The notes beneath the pieces were generated by a model that was given only the letters and a program-made list of their open reading frames with translations, did not search any database and was not told where the DNA came from. A stretch of 64,000 nt of DNA from Planctomycetaceae bacterium (GTDB lineage: Bacteria; Planctomycetota; Planctomycetia; Planctomycetales; Planctomycetaceae). The DNA is taken from NCBI GenBank assembly GCA_041398785.1, contig JAWKUA010000025.1, positions 1-64,000 of the forward strand. The letters run 5' to 3'. This document shows positions 51,373 through 61,032 of this stretch, piece after piece (within the stretch, counting starts at the first letter, position 1; each line of letters begins with the position of its first letter). Position numbers and translations under genes: made by a program.

Positions 51373-54300
51373 TCACTCACCGGCGACATGGCAGGCGACG
51401 GTGATGACCGATCGTTCCGTTTCGACTCGAATCTGCTTCGTCGCCGCATCATGGACACAGCGCAGCGGCGTGTAGGGATGGAAGCCGGACTGTTCGGCGA
51501 CCAGGTGTCCCGTTCTGCTGTCAACGATCTGCAGTTTCAGTGATCGTTCCCGTCCGGAGCGCGCCGGTCTTGTATCGTCACCAAAGAAGTTCCCGTTCGG
51601 CCTGACGCGGTTTCCGGGCCCCGGATCCTCGATCGACCACAGCAGCAACAGGTCGGTGGCATCGCCATAAATCGGAGGCACGACGGCCGGCTGACTCTCG
51701 CGACTCCACAGCAGTTGCCGGGTCGTGCTGTCGATGCAAAGCAGGATGCCGAAATCAAGCCGGGGTTCTCTCAGCAGAGGCGTGGCCGAAATTCCGGGAT
51801 CGATGTTTCGAAAGTTGCGCAGCAGCACGTACAGCCTGCCAGCGCGTTCGAACGTTACCAGGCCGGAATACGGGTTCGCGGCAACGGCATCGGGAAGCGG
51901 AATCTGAAGTTCGACAACGGCATTCTGTCCGTCGATCACGACCAGGTGCCGGTCTTCGGTGATCGTGGCAACTCGGCCGTTTGGAAGCAGCGATGCCCGA
52001 GTGTGCTCTGTGATTCGCAGCGGCGCCGGCGACGTCAACACGTCCTGTTCCGTCAGCAGGTCGACCAGACGAATCCGGCGATGTTCGTCGACAAACAGCA
52101 GCCGGCGTCCGATCGGAACGGGTGTCTGGCTGGGAGGAAACTCCACGTGCCCATCGCGCAGGTGGCGGCCGTCCTGCGTCTGATACAGCCGATAACTGCG
52201 CATGTCGGAACCGAACACCGCCAAGGCCACTTCGTCGCCGGTCATGGTCATCGCATTTCCAAAGGGTGTCGGCGGCGGTGTTGACAGTTCCACCGACCAC
52301 AGCAATCCGCCGGTCAGCGGATGAGCGCAGTTCAGCCGATCCTGAGTCTTCCAAATGAAAAAGTCGGGACCGATGGGACCTGTGATGATTCCCGCCGACT
52401 GGCCGGAATCGGATTCCAGCCGCTTGTGCCACAGGACTTCCGGACCGGCCTGACCAACCAGCGACAACATTCCCATCCGACCCATTCCGATCAGAGGCAG
52501 CAGTCCGGGACTGTCCACTCGATCGGGTGCCGCGGCCTGTGCGTGGATATCGACCGGCAGGGGCAGCCTGTGGATGACAGCTCCGGCGTGCATATCCAGC
52601 ACCGACAGTTGAGCGCCGCTGACATCGCTGCTGGTCAGCAGTCGGCGATCGTACCACGCGGGCGTGTCGACCTGACTTCGGAGTCCTTCGGCAAGTGCTT
52701 TCAGCAGCGACCGCCCGATGCTGTCCTGCAGCGATTCGCGCATTGAGACCAGAACGACGCCGTCCGCCGGCGTGCCTGGTGATTCGTCGCCGGCTTCCAT
52801 GGGAGCAACACCCGCGTCGGTGCGAAGCTTCTGAACGCGCTGCAACAAGGCAGCAGCGTCGTTGCCGGTCGCATGGCGTTCCGCAGCAAGCAGAAACATC
52901 TCCGCAGCCGCCGGACGGTGTTGCTGAACGAGCGACTCAGCAAACTGCAACTGCTGAGCCGTCGATCCGATGTGGGAGGGAAACGAAACTGCGTGAGCGG
53001 CCGTTTGCAGCGTGGCTTGAGTCGTCGATTCCGGTCCGGCCAGACCGTTTGCCTGTTGGAAAGACAATCCGGCCCACGCGGCAACATCCGCGCGAACGTG
53101 CCAGTCGGGAAGCAGATGCAGCATCGTGGATTCCGCCGGGGCGTCGAACTCGACGGGCGCCGGCGATTCGTCGGCAGCCAGCACGAAAGTTCTCAGCGAC
53201 TGCTCGCGAGTCAGCTTCAGTCGCCGCAGAACGGCCACGATCTGATCGGGCGTTGAGATGTTCTGTGGCATCCGCGTCCAGTCGTCGCTCGGCGGGTTCT
53301 GATATCGCAGCTTCGCCAGCCTGTAGAGCAGGGTTTCGGCCAGCAGCGTGTGAGCGGACTGCGGCGACGTTTCGTGATCGACAAGCTTCAGCAGGCGCTG
53401 TACACCGTCGCTGCCGTCGCCTGACAGCAGTTCCGCTTTGGCAATCGAGACCTGAGTTTCCGCGTCGGATTGCTCGCCCGCCGGCAGCCGGGACTGTCGC
53501 CGTCGAAGTTCTGTTGTTGCAGGAATCACCGTCAGTTGCACGGGCGTGGCTGCGCAGATGACGTCCGAGTCGGCTGCCAGGCTGCCGACAAAACGCGACG
53601 ACACGTCACGGGAAATCGCCCGCGACAATGCGTCCCGGCGGCCATTCGAAAGATCAAAGCCCGCGATGGTTCCATCCCGCAGCGGGACCAGACACTGCCG
53701 GTCACCGCACACGGCTCGACCGGTCTGAGGCGGCAGTTCCGTCACCCACATCTGCACGCCGGTATCGGCTTCCACAGCGCGAATGTGGCGTTGTCCGATC
53801 AGGATCACAGCGTCGGAACTGCCACCGACGGCGTACTCGTCAGCGCTGCCATCGACGGCTCCCGTTCCGACTGCCCGGCGCGGCACCTGCCACTGAATCG
53901 TGCCGGTCGCCGCGTCCAGACACGTCAGGTTTTGTGATTCCGGTGCGGCATGGAAAATCCTGTCGCCAAAGATTACCGGGCGAAATGTCATGGCGTTCCG
54001 GCTGATGACTCGCCGGTCATCCAACGGCGAATCGCCTGTGTCCTGCGCTGTCGGGTCGGCGGTATTTGTAGCCCACAGCAGTTGTCCGTCGGTAATGCTG
54101 GCGGCGACCACGATTCCGTCGGGCAGGCTGCATATCACGGAGTTCCCGAACACTCCGCACAGAGCCGACGGTTCGAGCGTCCGAAATCCGATCCGGCTGA
54201 GGTAGCCGCGACCGCCGGCGGCCGTGTCGTCGAACGACAGTGGCTGCCGCCAGCAGAGACGCCCCGATGATCGACTCACAGCATTCAGGAACAGCGTGTC

Positions 54301-55737
54301 ACCGTCGGACGTGATCACAAGGAGGCGATCGCCGTGGATCAGCGGGACGCCCAGAAACCGGTGGTGACTGAACGGGCCGGTTGAGTCACCGTCGTCGGCG
54401 GATGTGATGACGGCCGATGAGCCACCGCCGTGATTGAACTCGTAGCGAAACCCGCCCTCTCCCGCGGTCCAGGCAATCCGCGGCACTGGTGACAGACCGA
54501 CGGCAACCAGCCGATGCCCCATGGTTTGCGTGCTGTCATCATCCGGCGCTGAGAATTGGTTTCCCAACTGCCCGCCCAGAGGGCCGGGAAGCACATGTCG
54601 AGTCACCGTGCTCGAACTTGAAGAACTGTCAAACGCCCGGTATCCGTCGATGAAATACACGAATTGCCGGTCTCCCGACATCGTTCCGTATTGTTCCATT
54701 TGCAGCAGTGAGTTCGCATCGACGGGAGTTCTGAGCTGAACCGGCTTGCCCGGGCCGATTGACGCCGGATCAATCTTCGCTCCCGTGTCGGTCGGCAGAC
54801 TCCAGTCGATCCGCCCGGTTCGCCGGTCGAAACAAACGATGCGCAGCGGCGACCGGAACAGAATTCGATCCGCCAGCAGCAGTGGCTGCCAGGTGTTGGC
54901 ACTCAGCAACTCAGGCTGTTCCGCATTGGCGATCGCCGACAGGACACCGACGGCAGCCGGGTTGTCCCAAAACCGTTCCGAAAACGACCACAGCGGTTTC
55001 GTCCACGGTGGCGACAACTGTGAGGATTCGACCTGGTACGGACTTCCGGCCGACGGAGTCGCGGGACGCCGTTCTCCGCGGGAAAGAGTCGCGGTGCGCG
55101 ACCGTTCAGCGACCGCGTGCATCTGTTTGATGATGGCTGTCGCGTCGAATGGCGGCTGGTTTCGACCGTACGATTCTTCAGTTTCCGTCAGCAGCTGTTC
55201 GGCCAGCGACAAATCACCGCGATCGACGGCTGCCAGGAACTGCAGTCGCAGGCTTTGCAGTGCGGCCTGCGTCAGCGGATACGATCGCGACACGGCGCGC
55301 AATGCGTTCAGGTCGCGATTGCGAATCGCCTGCTGCAGTTCGCTTTCGGCCTGCAGAGCCAGAACCGCCACCCATTCCCGCCGCGTGCCGGCGTCGGCGT
55401 TCAGAAGCAGATCCCGCGCGGCTCGCTGCACACTGGTCGTGGTCGCGTCGCCGCTCAGCCGTGTGAAGGAATCGGTCGGCTCCGCCAAAATCACCCGAAT
55501 GGCTCGAAACGCGCTGTCACGCTGGCCGGACTCCAGTTGCCGCACCGCAGTGCTCAGCAGGCGATCCGGAACGGAGGACTGCACCAGCTTCTGCCGCAAT
55601 TGCTCGACCGGTCCATGACGCATGTCATCTGTCTGCGGTGTACCGTCGGCGGCAACCGCGGGATGCCATGCGGTAACGGCAAGCAGCAGCAGTGTGGCCC
55701 GAGTCCGCCGGGGGCGGTGTGTTTCCTGCCGTGTCAT
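51373..55737 (-). CDS. very large PQQ-like beta-propeller protein
   Basis: The 1454-residue protein has a signal peptide (RRTRATLLLLAVTAWHPAVA) and a helical N-terminal segment (30-220). Several beta-propeller repeats of the PQQ/quinoprotein-dehydrogenase-like type follow: FDRRTGRIDWSLPTDTG, ITDGQLLWATNTAD, CLDAATGTIQWQVPRR, VEADTGVQMWVTELPP and later GGLLWSVELS and TTRQLLWSRES. A helical, TPR-like segment of roughly 250 residues separates an N-terminal propeller from a C-terminal one. No heme site or obvious PQQ ligands are visible, so a scaffold role outside the cytoplasmic membrane is more likely than an enzyme. It is the last gene of a minus-strand cluster with lptB and the signal peptidases; 15 bases separate it from the ACT gene. 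Confidence 0.9.
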   Translation of the reverse strand: MTRQETHRPRRTRATLLLLAVTAWHPAVAADGTPQTDDMRHGPVEQLRQKLVQSSVPDRLLSTAVRQLESGQRDSAFRAIRVILAEPTDSFTRLSGDATTTSVQRAARDLLLNADAGTRREWVAVLALQAESELQQAIRNRDLNALRAVSRSYPLTQAALQSLRLQFLAAVDRGDLSLAEQLLTETEESYGRNQPPFDATAIIKQMHAVAERSRTATLSRGERRPATPSAGSPYQVESSQLSPPWTKPLWSFSERFWDNPAAVGVLSAIANAEQPELLSANTWQPLLLADRILFRSPLRIVCFDRRTGRIDWSLPTDTGAKIDPASIGPGKPVQLRTPVDANSLLQMEQYGTMSGDRQFVYFIDGYRAFDSSSSSSTVTRHVLPGPLGGQLGNQFSAPDDDSTQTMGHRLVAVGLSPVPRIAWTAGEGGFRYEFNHGGGSSAVITSADDGDSTGPFSHHRFLGVPLIHGDRLLVITSDGDTLFLNAVSRSSGRLCWRQPLSFDDTAAGGRGYLSRIGFRTLEPSALCGVFGNSVICSLPDGIVVAASITDGQLLWATNTADPTAQDTGDSPLDDRRVISRNAMTFRPVIFGDRIFHAAPESQNLTCLDAATGTIQWQVPRRAVGTGAVDGSADEYAVGGSSDAVILIGQRHIRAVEADTGVQMWVTELPPQTGRAVCGDRQCLVPLRDGTIAGFDLSNGRRDALSRAISRDVSSRFVGSLAADSDVICAATPVQLTVIPATTELRRRQSRLPAGEQSDAETQVSIAKAELLSGDGSDGVQRLLKLVDHETSPQSAHTLLAETLLYRLAKLRYQNPPSDDWTRMPQNISTPDQIVAVLRRLKLTREQSLRTFVLAADESPAPVEFDAPAESTMLHLLPDWHVRADVAAWAGLSFQQANGLAGPESTTQATLQTAAHAVSFPSHIGSTAQQLQFAESLVQQHRPAAAEMFLLAAERHATGNDAAALLQRVQKLRTDAGVAPMEAGDESPGTPADGVVLVSMRESLQDSIGRSLLKALAEGLRSQVDTPAWYDRRLLTSSDVSGAQLSVLDMHAGAVIHRLPLPVDIHAQAAAPDRVDSPGLLPLIGMGRMGMLSLVGQAGPEVLWHKRLESDSGQSAGIITGPIGPDFFIWKTQDRLNCAHPLTGGLLWSVELSTPPPTPFGNAMTMTGDEVALAVFGSDMRSYRLYQTQDGRHLRDGHVEFPPSQTPVPIGRRLLFVDEHRRIRLVDLLTEQDVLTSPAPLRITEHTRASLLPNGRVATITEDRHLVVIDGQNAVVELQIPLPDAVAANPYSGLVTFERAGRLYVLLRNFRNIDPGISATPLLREPRLDFGILLCIDSTTRQLLWSRESQPAVVPPIYGDATDLLLLWSIEDPGPGNRVRPNGNFFGDDTRPARSGRERSLKLQIVDSRTGHLVAEQSGFHPYTPLRCVHDAATKQIRVETERSVITVACHVAGE

Positions 55738-55752
55738 TCGATCGAACAGCTC

Positions 55753-56262
55753 CTATCCGAACATGTCGTCGAATTCCATCAGATCATCTTCCGTTACCAG
55801 TTCCTGATTCTGTTCCTTCAGCACTCGCAGGGCTTCGTCGATGTTGTCGACGTACACCGCAACGGCTCCGCGGCCTCCGCGACGGTACAGCAGCGGATAG
55901 ACGTATTGCACGTTCAGCTCGGCCGACATCAGGCTGCTGCAGACGCTGGTATGCGGCTGTGCGGCGTCGGGCAGCATGACACCGATCACGTCGGTTTCGA
56001 ACGTCGTCAGACCGGACAGATTCAGCAGCTCGCGAGTCCGTTCGTAGTGCGTCGTGATGACGCGTGCGATCGCGCAGTCGGCGGAATCCAGAATGCTGAG
56101 TCCGACGATTTTCAGGTCTTCCCGTTCAATCCGGCGCAGCGTGTTCTGCAGCGAGCCGACTTTGTTTTCCATGAAGATGCCGAACTGCCGCAGACACGGC
56201 CAGTCGCGCCCGCGGGACGTCATGGGACTGACGGTGGACTCATCTCCGAACCCGGCACTCAT
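55753..56262 (-). CDS. double ACT-domain protein
   Basis: The 169-residue protein shows two ACT-like modules: residues about 24-95 (RQFGIFMENKVGSLQNTLRR, IVGLSILDSADCAIARVI) and about 97-155 (FETDVIGVMLPDAAQPHTSV, YVYPLLYRRGGRGAVAVYVD, EALRVLKEQ). The layout recalls amino-acid-binding regulatory proteins such as acetolactate synthase small subunits or stand-alone ACT repeats, but no catalytic domain or partner is present. It is probably a cytosolic ligand-binding regulator. It sits between lptB (69 bases) and the propeller gene (15 bases) on the same strand and is probably co-transcribed with both, although the functional link is not obvious. Confidence 0.85.
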   Translation of the reverse strand: MSAGFGDESTVSPMTSRGRDWPCLRQFGIFMENKVGSLQNTLRRIEREDLKIVGLSILDSADCAIARVITTHYERTRELLNLSGLTTFETDVIGVMLPDAAQPHTSVCSSLMSAELNVQYVYPLLYRRGGRGAVAVYVDNIDEALRVLKEQNQELVTEDDLMEFDDMFG

Positions 56263-56331
56263 TGTTGTTGACTCCCTGTTAGCTGGGTACTTGTGTCTGA
56301 CTGCGAACGGACCAACCGGCGGTCCCGGCGT

Positions 56332-57096
56332 CTATGCGGACTTGCGGAACGTGTCGCGTCCGTCAATGATCGACCCTGCGTCAAATCGTCTGCCGAAGTA
56401 GTTCTCAATCGCACCGGGGTCGTTGAGCACCGTTTCGGCACTTCCGGAAACCAGCACCTGCCCCGCGCAAATAATGTAGCTGCGATCAGTGATGGTCAGC
56501 GTTTCGCGTTCACGATGGTCCGTCAGCAGGATGGCGATCCCCTGATCGCGAAGTCCGTGAATGATGTCCTGAATACTGTGAATCGTCACCGGATCGATGC
56601 CGGTGAAGGGTTCGTCCAGAAGAATAATCTGAGGATCACTGGCCAGCGCCCGGGCGATTTCCAGCCGACGACGCTCTCCGCCGGACAGCGACCCGGATCG
56701 CTGCGTGCGCTTGTCGCTCAGGCCAAACTCCGACAGCAGCCTGTCAATCTTCGCTGCCGCCGCTTTGCGGCTTAGCCCGCGGAATTCCAGAATTGACAGG
56801 ATATTCTGTTCGACGGAAAGCCTGGAGAAAATGCTGGCGTCCTGCGGCAGGTAACCCAGGCCGTGCTGAGCCCGCATATACATGGGCCAGCGGGTCACGT
56901 CTTTGTCGTGCAGCAGGACTTTGCCCTTCGTCGGCGAGATCAACCCGCACGCCATGCGAAATGTGGTGCTCTTTCCCGCGCCGTTCGGTCCCAGCAGACC
57001 CACAATTTCGCCCGGTTCGACGACGAAGTCGACACCGTCCACCGCCCGTTTTCCGGGGTAGTCCTTGACGAGTCCTTCGCACTGCAGCAGAGCCAT
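56332..57096 (-). CDS. lptB: LPS export ABC transporter ATP-binding protein
   Basis: The 254-residue protein is an ABC ATPase with Walker A GLLGPNGAGKSTT, Q-loop GYLPQDASIFSRLSVEQN, signature LSGGERRRLEIARAL, Walker B IILLDEPFTGIDP and H-loop LLTDHRERETL. The Q-loop sequence ASIFxxLSVEQN and the TDHxxxETL segment are characteristic of LptB, which powers lipopolysaccharide transport from the inner membrane to the outer membrane. LptF/G and LptA/C genes are not in this window. The gene is 42 bases downstream of a signal peptidase gene, so an envelope-biogenesis operon is likely. Length and all motifs are normal. Confidence 0.95.
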   Translation of the reverse strand: MALLQCEGLVKDYPGKRAVDGVDFVVEPGEIVGLLGPNGAGKSTTFRMACGLISPTKGKVLLHDKDVTRWPMYMRAQHGLGYLPQDASIFSRLSVEQNILSILEFRGLSRKAAAAKIDRLLSEFGLSDKRTQRSGSLSGGERRRLEIARALASDPQIILLDEPFTGIDPVTIHSIQDIIHGLRDQGIAILLTDHRERETLTITDRSYIICAGQVLVSGSAETVLNDPGAIENYFGRRFDAGSIIDGRDTFRKSA

Positions 57097-57138
57097 CTGA
57101 GATTCCTTCTCGCGTTCGTTCGCCGGCCGGCAGAGGCG

Positions 57139-59073
57139 TTATCGGATCTTCTTCATGCGACCAAAGTTCGGATAGAACGGAAACCGCACCGAAGGATAGT
57201 CTTTCATGCGAACAATTCTGACCTTTTCATTCGAGAACCGCTGGGTGTTCTTTTCCTTATGGTGCAGCACGGCAAAACCCTTGCCGTCATTCAGAAACGG
57301 GATGCCGTGCGGCCAGAAAATAAACAGGGCACGTCCGATCAGGTCCTGCTCCCGGACCGCATATCGATGGCTGAAGACTCCCGCCATTGGCCGGGAATTC
57401 AAATCAAACAGACGGCTGTCCTTGCTCTTCGGGGAGTTGTCGCCAAACATCAGGTACTCGCCTTCGTCCAGCCGGAACTCCATGAACCGGCTGTACCTTT
57501 CCTGCTGAATTCCGGAGGTCTCCAGGTAGTTTTCAGACCACTTCGACGGGTCAGCCAGACTGTTTCGCAGTGCCCCTTCGTCGCGGACTTCAGAAATGTG
57601 CTGCAGGAATCGCGGATCGTCTACGACCGGGACTTCATCAGCGGTCGCAAACGGATAGGTCTCATTGCGATAGTAGATATCCCGCTGAAGCAGCAATCGG
57701 GAGACTTCCAGTTCAGCACTGCGGGCTGCGATACCGCACGGAGCCAGGTCTTCCAGCGTCGCAATGGGTGCTCCCGCGTGAGCGTCTTCGTACGTCGTCG
57801 GCGCGTCGAATTCCACCAGTTCGTCGTCGATCCATAACAGCACGCGGTCGTCGACATTGGCAAACCGGACGTCCCATTTGCCGGTGCCTTTGACGGGAGT
57901 GGATGCTGACGCCATCAGATTCGGCTCATCGGAGCGGCGATTCGCGAGCCCGATATTCAGCAGCCGAACCTCACCGGAGGTCAGATTGAACTCGCAGCGG
58001 AACCGTCGCGGCCCTTCGACAAGTTCCAGCATGACCGCTCCGTTCGTTTCAGCCGCTGCGACATCGATGGTCGCACACAGGGTCAGATCACCGACCCAGT
58101 AGACGTCTTCGCTGTAGTTCCTGTTGGCGCCCCGGAGTTTCCCGTCGGAGTCACCGGTTCTGGCTGTGTTGAAGCCACAGAAATCCGTGACCAGCGTCGC
58201 GGCGGCAGCGTTGCGAAGTTCGCGACCATTTTCGACATCGTCCCAATCGTACGGCGCAGGAACCACGTGCCGGTATCGCAGCCACTGCCAGTCGGTGGAG
58301 CTGTCGGCCGAATAAGTGCGGGCTTCGCGATCCGCCGTCCATGCGTTTTCAGATTCCGGCCAGCCGCCGAACTGCCGGGCCGATTCGGAATACTGCGCCG
58401 GAACCCAGCGTTCCGGGAATCCCGCTGCCAGCATCTCCCGCGGCGGGTAGTGATCGTCATACACCAGCAGCTGAATGTCCTTCTGCACAGCCGGATCCTG
58501 CTTTCGCTGAATCTGCCAGCGAGCCGTGTCGTCGTCGTTGGGCCGAGACCAGATATTGCCGGCCAGAATGCGAATTGTCTCACCCGGCAATCCGACAAGA
58601 CGCTTGATGTAGTTGATATGCCCCTCTTCCGGGTTCTTAAACACGACCACATCAAATCGGCGGTATTCGGAAACCTGCTTATTCACCAGAATCCGGTCGC
58701 CGTTATAGGCCGGCGCGTGCTCAATCTCGATGCGGTAGCGACAGTTTGGGCAAACAGCACCGAGAATTCGCTGGTCGGTGACTAAAACGCCGTCGCTCTG
58801 GTCAAGCTCACTGGATGCGCCGACGGTGAAGTCGTAGCCACAGCCGTCACAATGCGCGTCCTTGTGACGGCCCAGCAGCGTCGGCGCCATCGAGCCGGTC
58901 GGGATGACGTAGATTTCGGCCTGAAACGTCTTGAACAGAAACGCCAGCACAAAGGCAATCGCGATTGATTCCATCGTTTCGCGCAGGCTGTCAGGCTGAG
59001 GCTTCTTATGGGCGTTTTCGACGGCAGTCGTCGCTCGGGCGTCTGCTTTCTCGGATTTCTTTGTGTCAGCCAT
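57139..59073 (-). CDS. lepB: signal peptidase I, enlarged with zinc-ribbon and lectin-like insertions
   Basis: The 644-residue protein has an N-terminal membrane helix (SIAIAFVLAFLFKTFQAEIY, residues 36-55), the catalytic serine S61 in IPTGSMAPTLLG and the general-base lysine K157 in INYIKRLVGLPGE, and box E GDNSPKSKDSR near 545-554. It releases mature proteins from their leader on the outer face of the membrane. Usual size is 200-320 residues. Two additions explain the excess: a CxxC (75/78) and CxxC (108/111) pair inserted between S61 and K157, resembling a zinc ribbon, and about 330 residues between K157 and box E, including a beta-rich, concanavalin-like region (about 325-465). The catalytic residues remain intact. 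A paralogue lies directly upstream. Confidence 0.92.
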   Translation of the reverse strand: MADTKKSEKADARATTAVENAHKKPQPDSLRETMESIAIAFVLAFLFKTFQAEIYVIPTGSMAPTLLGRHKDAHCDGCGYDFTVGASSELDQSDGVLVTDQRILGAVCPNCRYRIEIEHAPAYNGDRILVNKQVSEYRRFDVVVFKNPEEGHINYIKRLVGLPGETIRILAGNIWSRPNDDDTARWQIQRKQDPAVQKDIQLLVYDDHYPPREMLAAGFPERWVPAQYSESARQFGGWPESENAWTADREARTYSADSSTDWQWLRYRHVVPAPYDWDDVENGRELRNAAAATLVTDFCGFNTARTGDSDGKLRGANRNYSEDVYWVGDLTLCATIDVAAAETNGAVMLELVEGPRRFRCEFNLTSGEVRLLNIGLANRRSDEPNLMASASTPVKGTGKWDVRFANVDDRVLLWIDDELVEFDAPTTYEDAHAGAPIATLEDLAPCGIAARSAELEVSRLLLQRDIYYRNETYPFATADEVPVVDDPRFLQHISEVRDEGALRNSLADPSKWSENYLETSGIQQERYSRFMEFRLDEGEYLMFGDNSPKSKDSRLFDLNSRPMAGVFSHRYAVREQDLIGRALFIFWPHGIPFLNDGKGFAVLHHKEKNTQRFSNEKVRIVRMKDYPSVRFPFYPNFGRMKKIR

Positions 59074-59249
59074 TCAATCCGGCCTTCAACCAGGGAGCCA
59101 TCAGTCAATCGATCCGATCAGGGCAGGAATGTCGTGGCATCTTCACCGCTGATTTTCGGGAGTCGCAGCCGGGAATTCGCGCCGTCCCGACAGGTCGGAC
59201 CACGTCGTTTCCGCTGCTTTCAAGAGCCACGTTGCCCGCTTCAATCCGT

Positions 59250-60911
59250 TTAGCGAATGTAACGCATTCGGCTGAAATCGGGTATCCGGATTGGAAGCTC
59301 GCGGCCTCCAACCCTGATTCGCCCCGGTGTCGACGGCAGATGTACGACGAACGGTTTTCCCACCAAAAGCCGGTGAGGCACGCAGGGATCGTCCCAGCTT
59401 CGACTGTCGAATGAGACCGGGCTGTTGTCTCCGTGAACAAAATAACAGTTTTCCGGAACCGTGAAATCCGATTCCACAGCGTGTTTCCGCCGTCCGGGCG
59501 TGTAGTAGACATCGCGAAAGAGCTGCAAATTCTCTATCCGGACGGCTCCCGAGACGCCTATCGCCAGCCGGTTCTGCTGAGCCGCCACGTCCCGGCTGTG
59601 CCGATCCGAATTCGCCAGTGATTCGACAGCAGCCGGAGATTCTTCGAATGCCAGCGCCTGCTCAACCGTCGCCGGCACGTCAACCGGCTCAAACGGCTGC
59701 ATTCCGTCGATGGCCACCAGCACTCGCAGGTCGAAGTTGGAAACTTCCAGCGTCAAACGGTAGCTGGTCGCGGAATCCATCGAGTCCGCAACGGCAAACC
59801 GGCCCGTTCGCACGGCCTGTCGGGTGGAATCCGACACCAGTACCGCCGTGCCGTCGCTGACATCCAGATGCAGCTCAAACACTTCGTTTCGCACCGGAAT
59901 GTTGACCTGAACCGCCTGGGGAGTCACCTGCCAGGCCAGTTCCGCCTTCAGAAACAGGTCTCTCACGGGATACTCGGGCGACGAAACCATCGCGTTGTAG
60001 CCATACCGATCGGTGGCCGGCGCCAGGTGAGACATCGCCGCCAGCCGATACACGGCGTTCTGAAAAATGGGGCTTTGCGCGTTCGAAATCAGGTCGCGCT
60101 GCATCTCCGGAGGCATCACTCCGTCGCATCGCAGCACCTGAGCTGTCCGGTCGTATTCGACGCGAGCCGCCCAGGAGACCGGTATGCGGTCAAATCGCGT
60201 CAGGAATGCGTTCCAATCCGGAATCGCGTCCTTCGCTGCCAGAGGAACCTCCACCGGAAAATCGCCGCCGAACCATCGCCAGTTGTGAAAGCTTAGCCAG
60301 CTATCTTCAGATCCGCTGTGCGACTCAGTCTGACTGTTATTGTCACTGTTGTCCTTTTCTCCAAATTTTTCATTTTCAGTGGTCAGCGAACCATCGGCAA
60401 ACTTCCAGGATCCCGTCATCTGCCAGGGAAGCTCCCAGTCGGCCGCGGAGGGCACGAACCGGACATCGAACACGGGAATTCGCATGTCGCACTGGTTCTC
60501 GTAGCTCTTGCGAGCGATCTCGCCGCCAACGTACAGGTCGCCATCAACGATGCGAAGCGTTTCCGCCGGCAGCCCCACAACGCGTTTGACGTACGATTCG
60601 CCGGGGCTTGCCGGATTGCGAAACACGACACGTTCCCAGCGTTCGGGACGCCGCAGGTCAAAGACGTGCTTGTGAACCAAGAGCTGATCGCCGTGATTCT
60701 GCGGAACGGCGCTGACGTCGATGTTGACCTGGCCACAGTTCGGACACGTGGCAAATGCGTCGGAGACGTCGGAATCCGCAGCCGACAGCGTATCCGGGTC
60801 CACGGATTCGTCGAACGAGACGCCGAACGCAAACAGGTAATGGCACTGGGGACACTGGACCTGTTTGTGGAAACCCAGCAGCCCGGGAGCCATCGAGCCC
60901 GTGGAAATCAT
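59250..60911 (-). CDS. second signal peptidase I paralogue, N-terminus displaced by a frameshift
   Basis: The 553-residue frame starts with MISTGSMAPGLLG, so the catalytic serine (S6) is present but no membrane anchor precedes it. The lysine K109 lies in SYVKRVVGLPAE and box E is GDNSPVSFDSR. It shares both insertions with its neighbour: CPQC (20-23) and CPNC (56-59), and a large beta-rich segment. A stop codon lies just upstream in this frame, while the expected transmembrane segment (LASSFVIAVILL) is in the next frame at 60933-61032. Skipping one base in the CGGG at about 60930-60933 would join both into a normal peptidase. Expression as shown would give an unanchored protein. Either a sequencing indel, decay or recoding is possible. 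Confidence 0.8.
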   Translation of the reverse strand: MISTGSMAPGLLGFHKQVQCPQCHYLFAFGVSFDESVDPDTLSAADSDVSDAFATCPNCGQVNIDVSAVPQNHGDQLLVHKHVFDLRRPERWERVVFRNPASPGESYVKRVVGLPAETLRIVDGDLYVGGEIARKSYENQCDMRIPVFDVRFVPSAADWELPWQMTGSWKFADGSLTTENEKFGEKDNSDNNSQTESHSGSEDSWLSFHNWRWFGGDFPVEVPLAAKDAIPDWNAFLTRFDRIPVSWAARVEYDRTAQVLRCDGVMPPEMQRDLISNAQSPIFQNAVYRLAAMSHLAPATDRYGYNAMVSSPEYPVRDLFLKAELAWQVTPQAVQVNIPVRNEVFELHLDVSDGTAVLVSDSTRQAVRTGRFAVADSMDSATSYRLTLEVSNFDLRVLVAIDGMQPFEPVDVPATVEQALAFEESPAAVESLANSDRHSRDVAAQQNRLAIGVSGAVRIENLQLFRDVYYTPGRRKHAVESDFTVPENCYFVHGDNSPVSFDSRSWDDPCVPHRLLVGKPFVVHLPSTPGRIRVGGRELPIRIPDFSRMRYIR

Positions 60912-61032
60912 GTAGCCTTCCAGAATCAGCCCGCAGCAGAATCACGGCGATGACGAATGACGAAGCCAGATCCGTCAGACCTCGCAGCCATCGCAGGTTT
61001 GATTCGTGGCGGGATTCAGACGGGAACAACAT
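60912..61032 (-). other. displaced N-terminal anchor of the second signal peptidase
   Basis: In the frame offset by one base, codons from ATG 61032 read MLFPSESRHESNLRWLRGL, then the hydrophobic LASSFVIAVILL, exactly where the membrane anchor of a signal peptidase I should be, directly before MISTGSMAP of the main frame. The junction is a CGGG run (plus-strand CCCG at 60930-60933). This frame continues to 60658 without similarity to anything. Confidence 0.65.
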
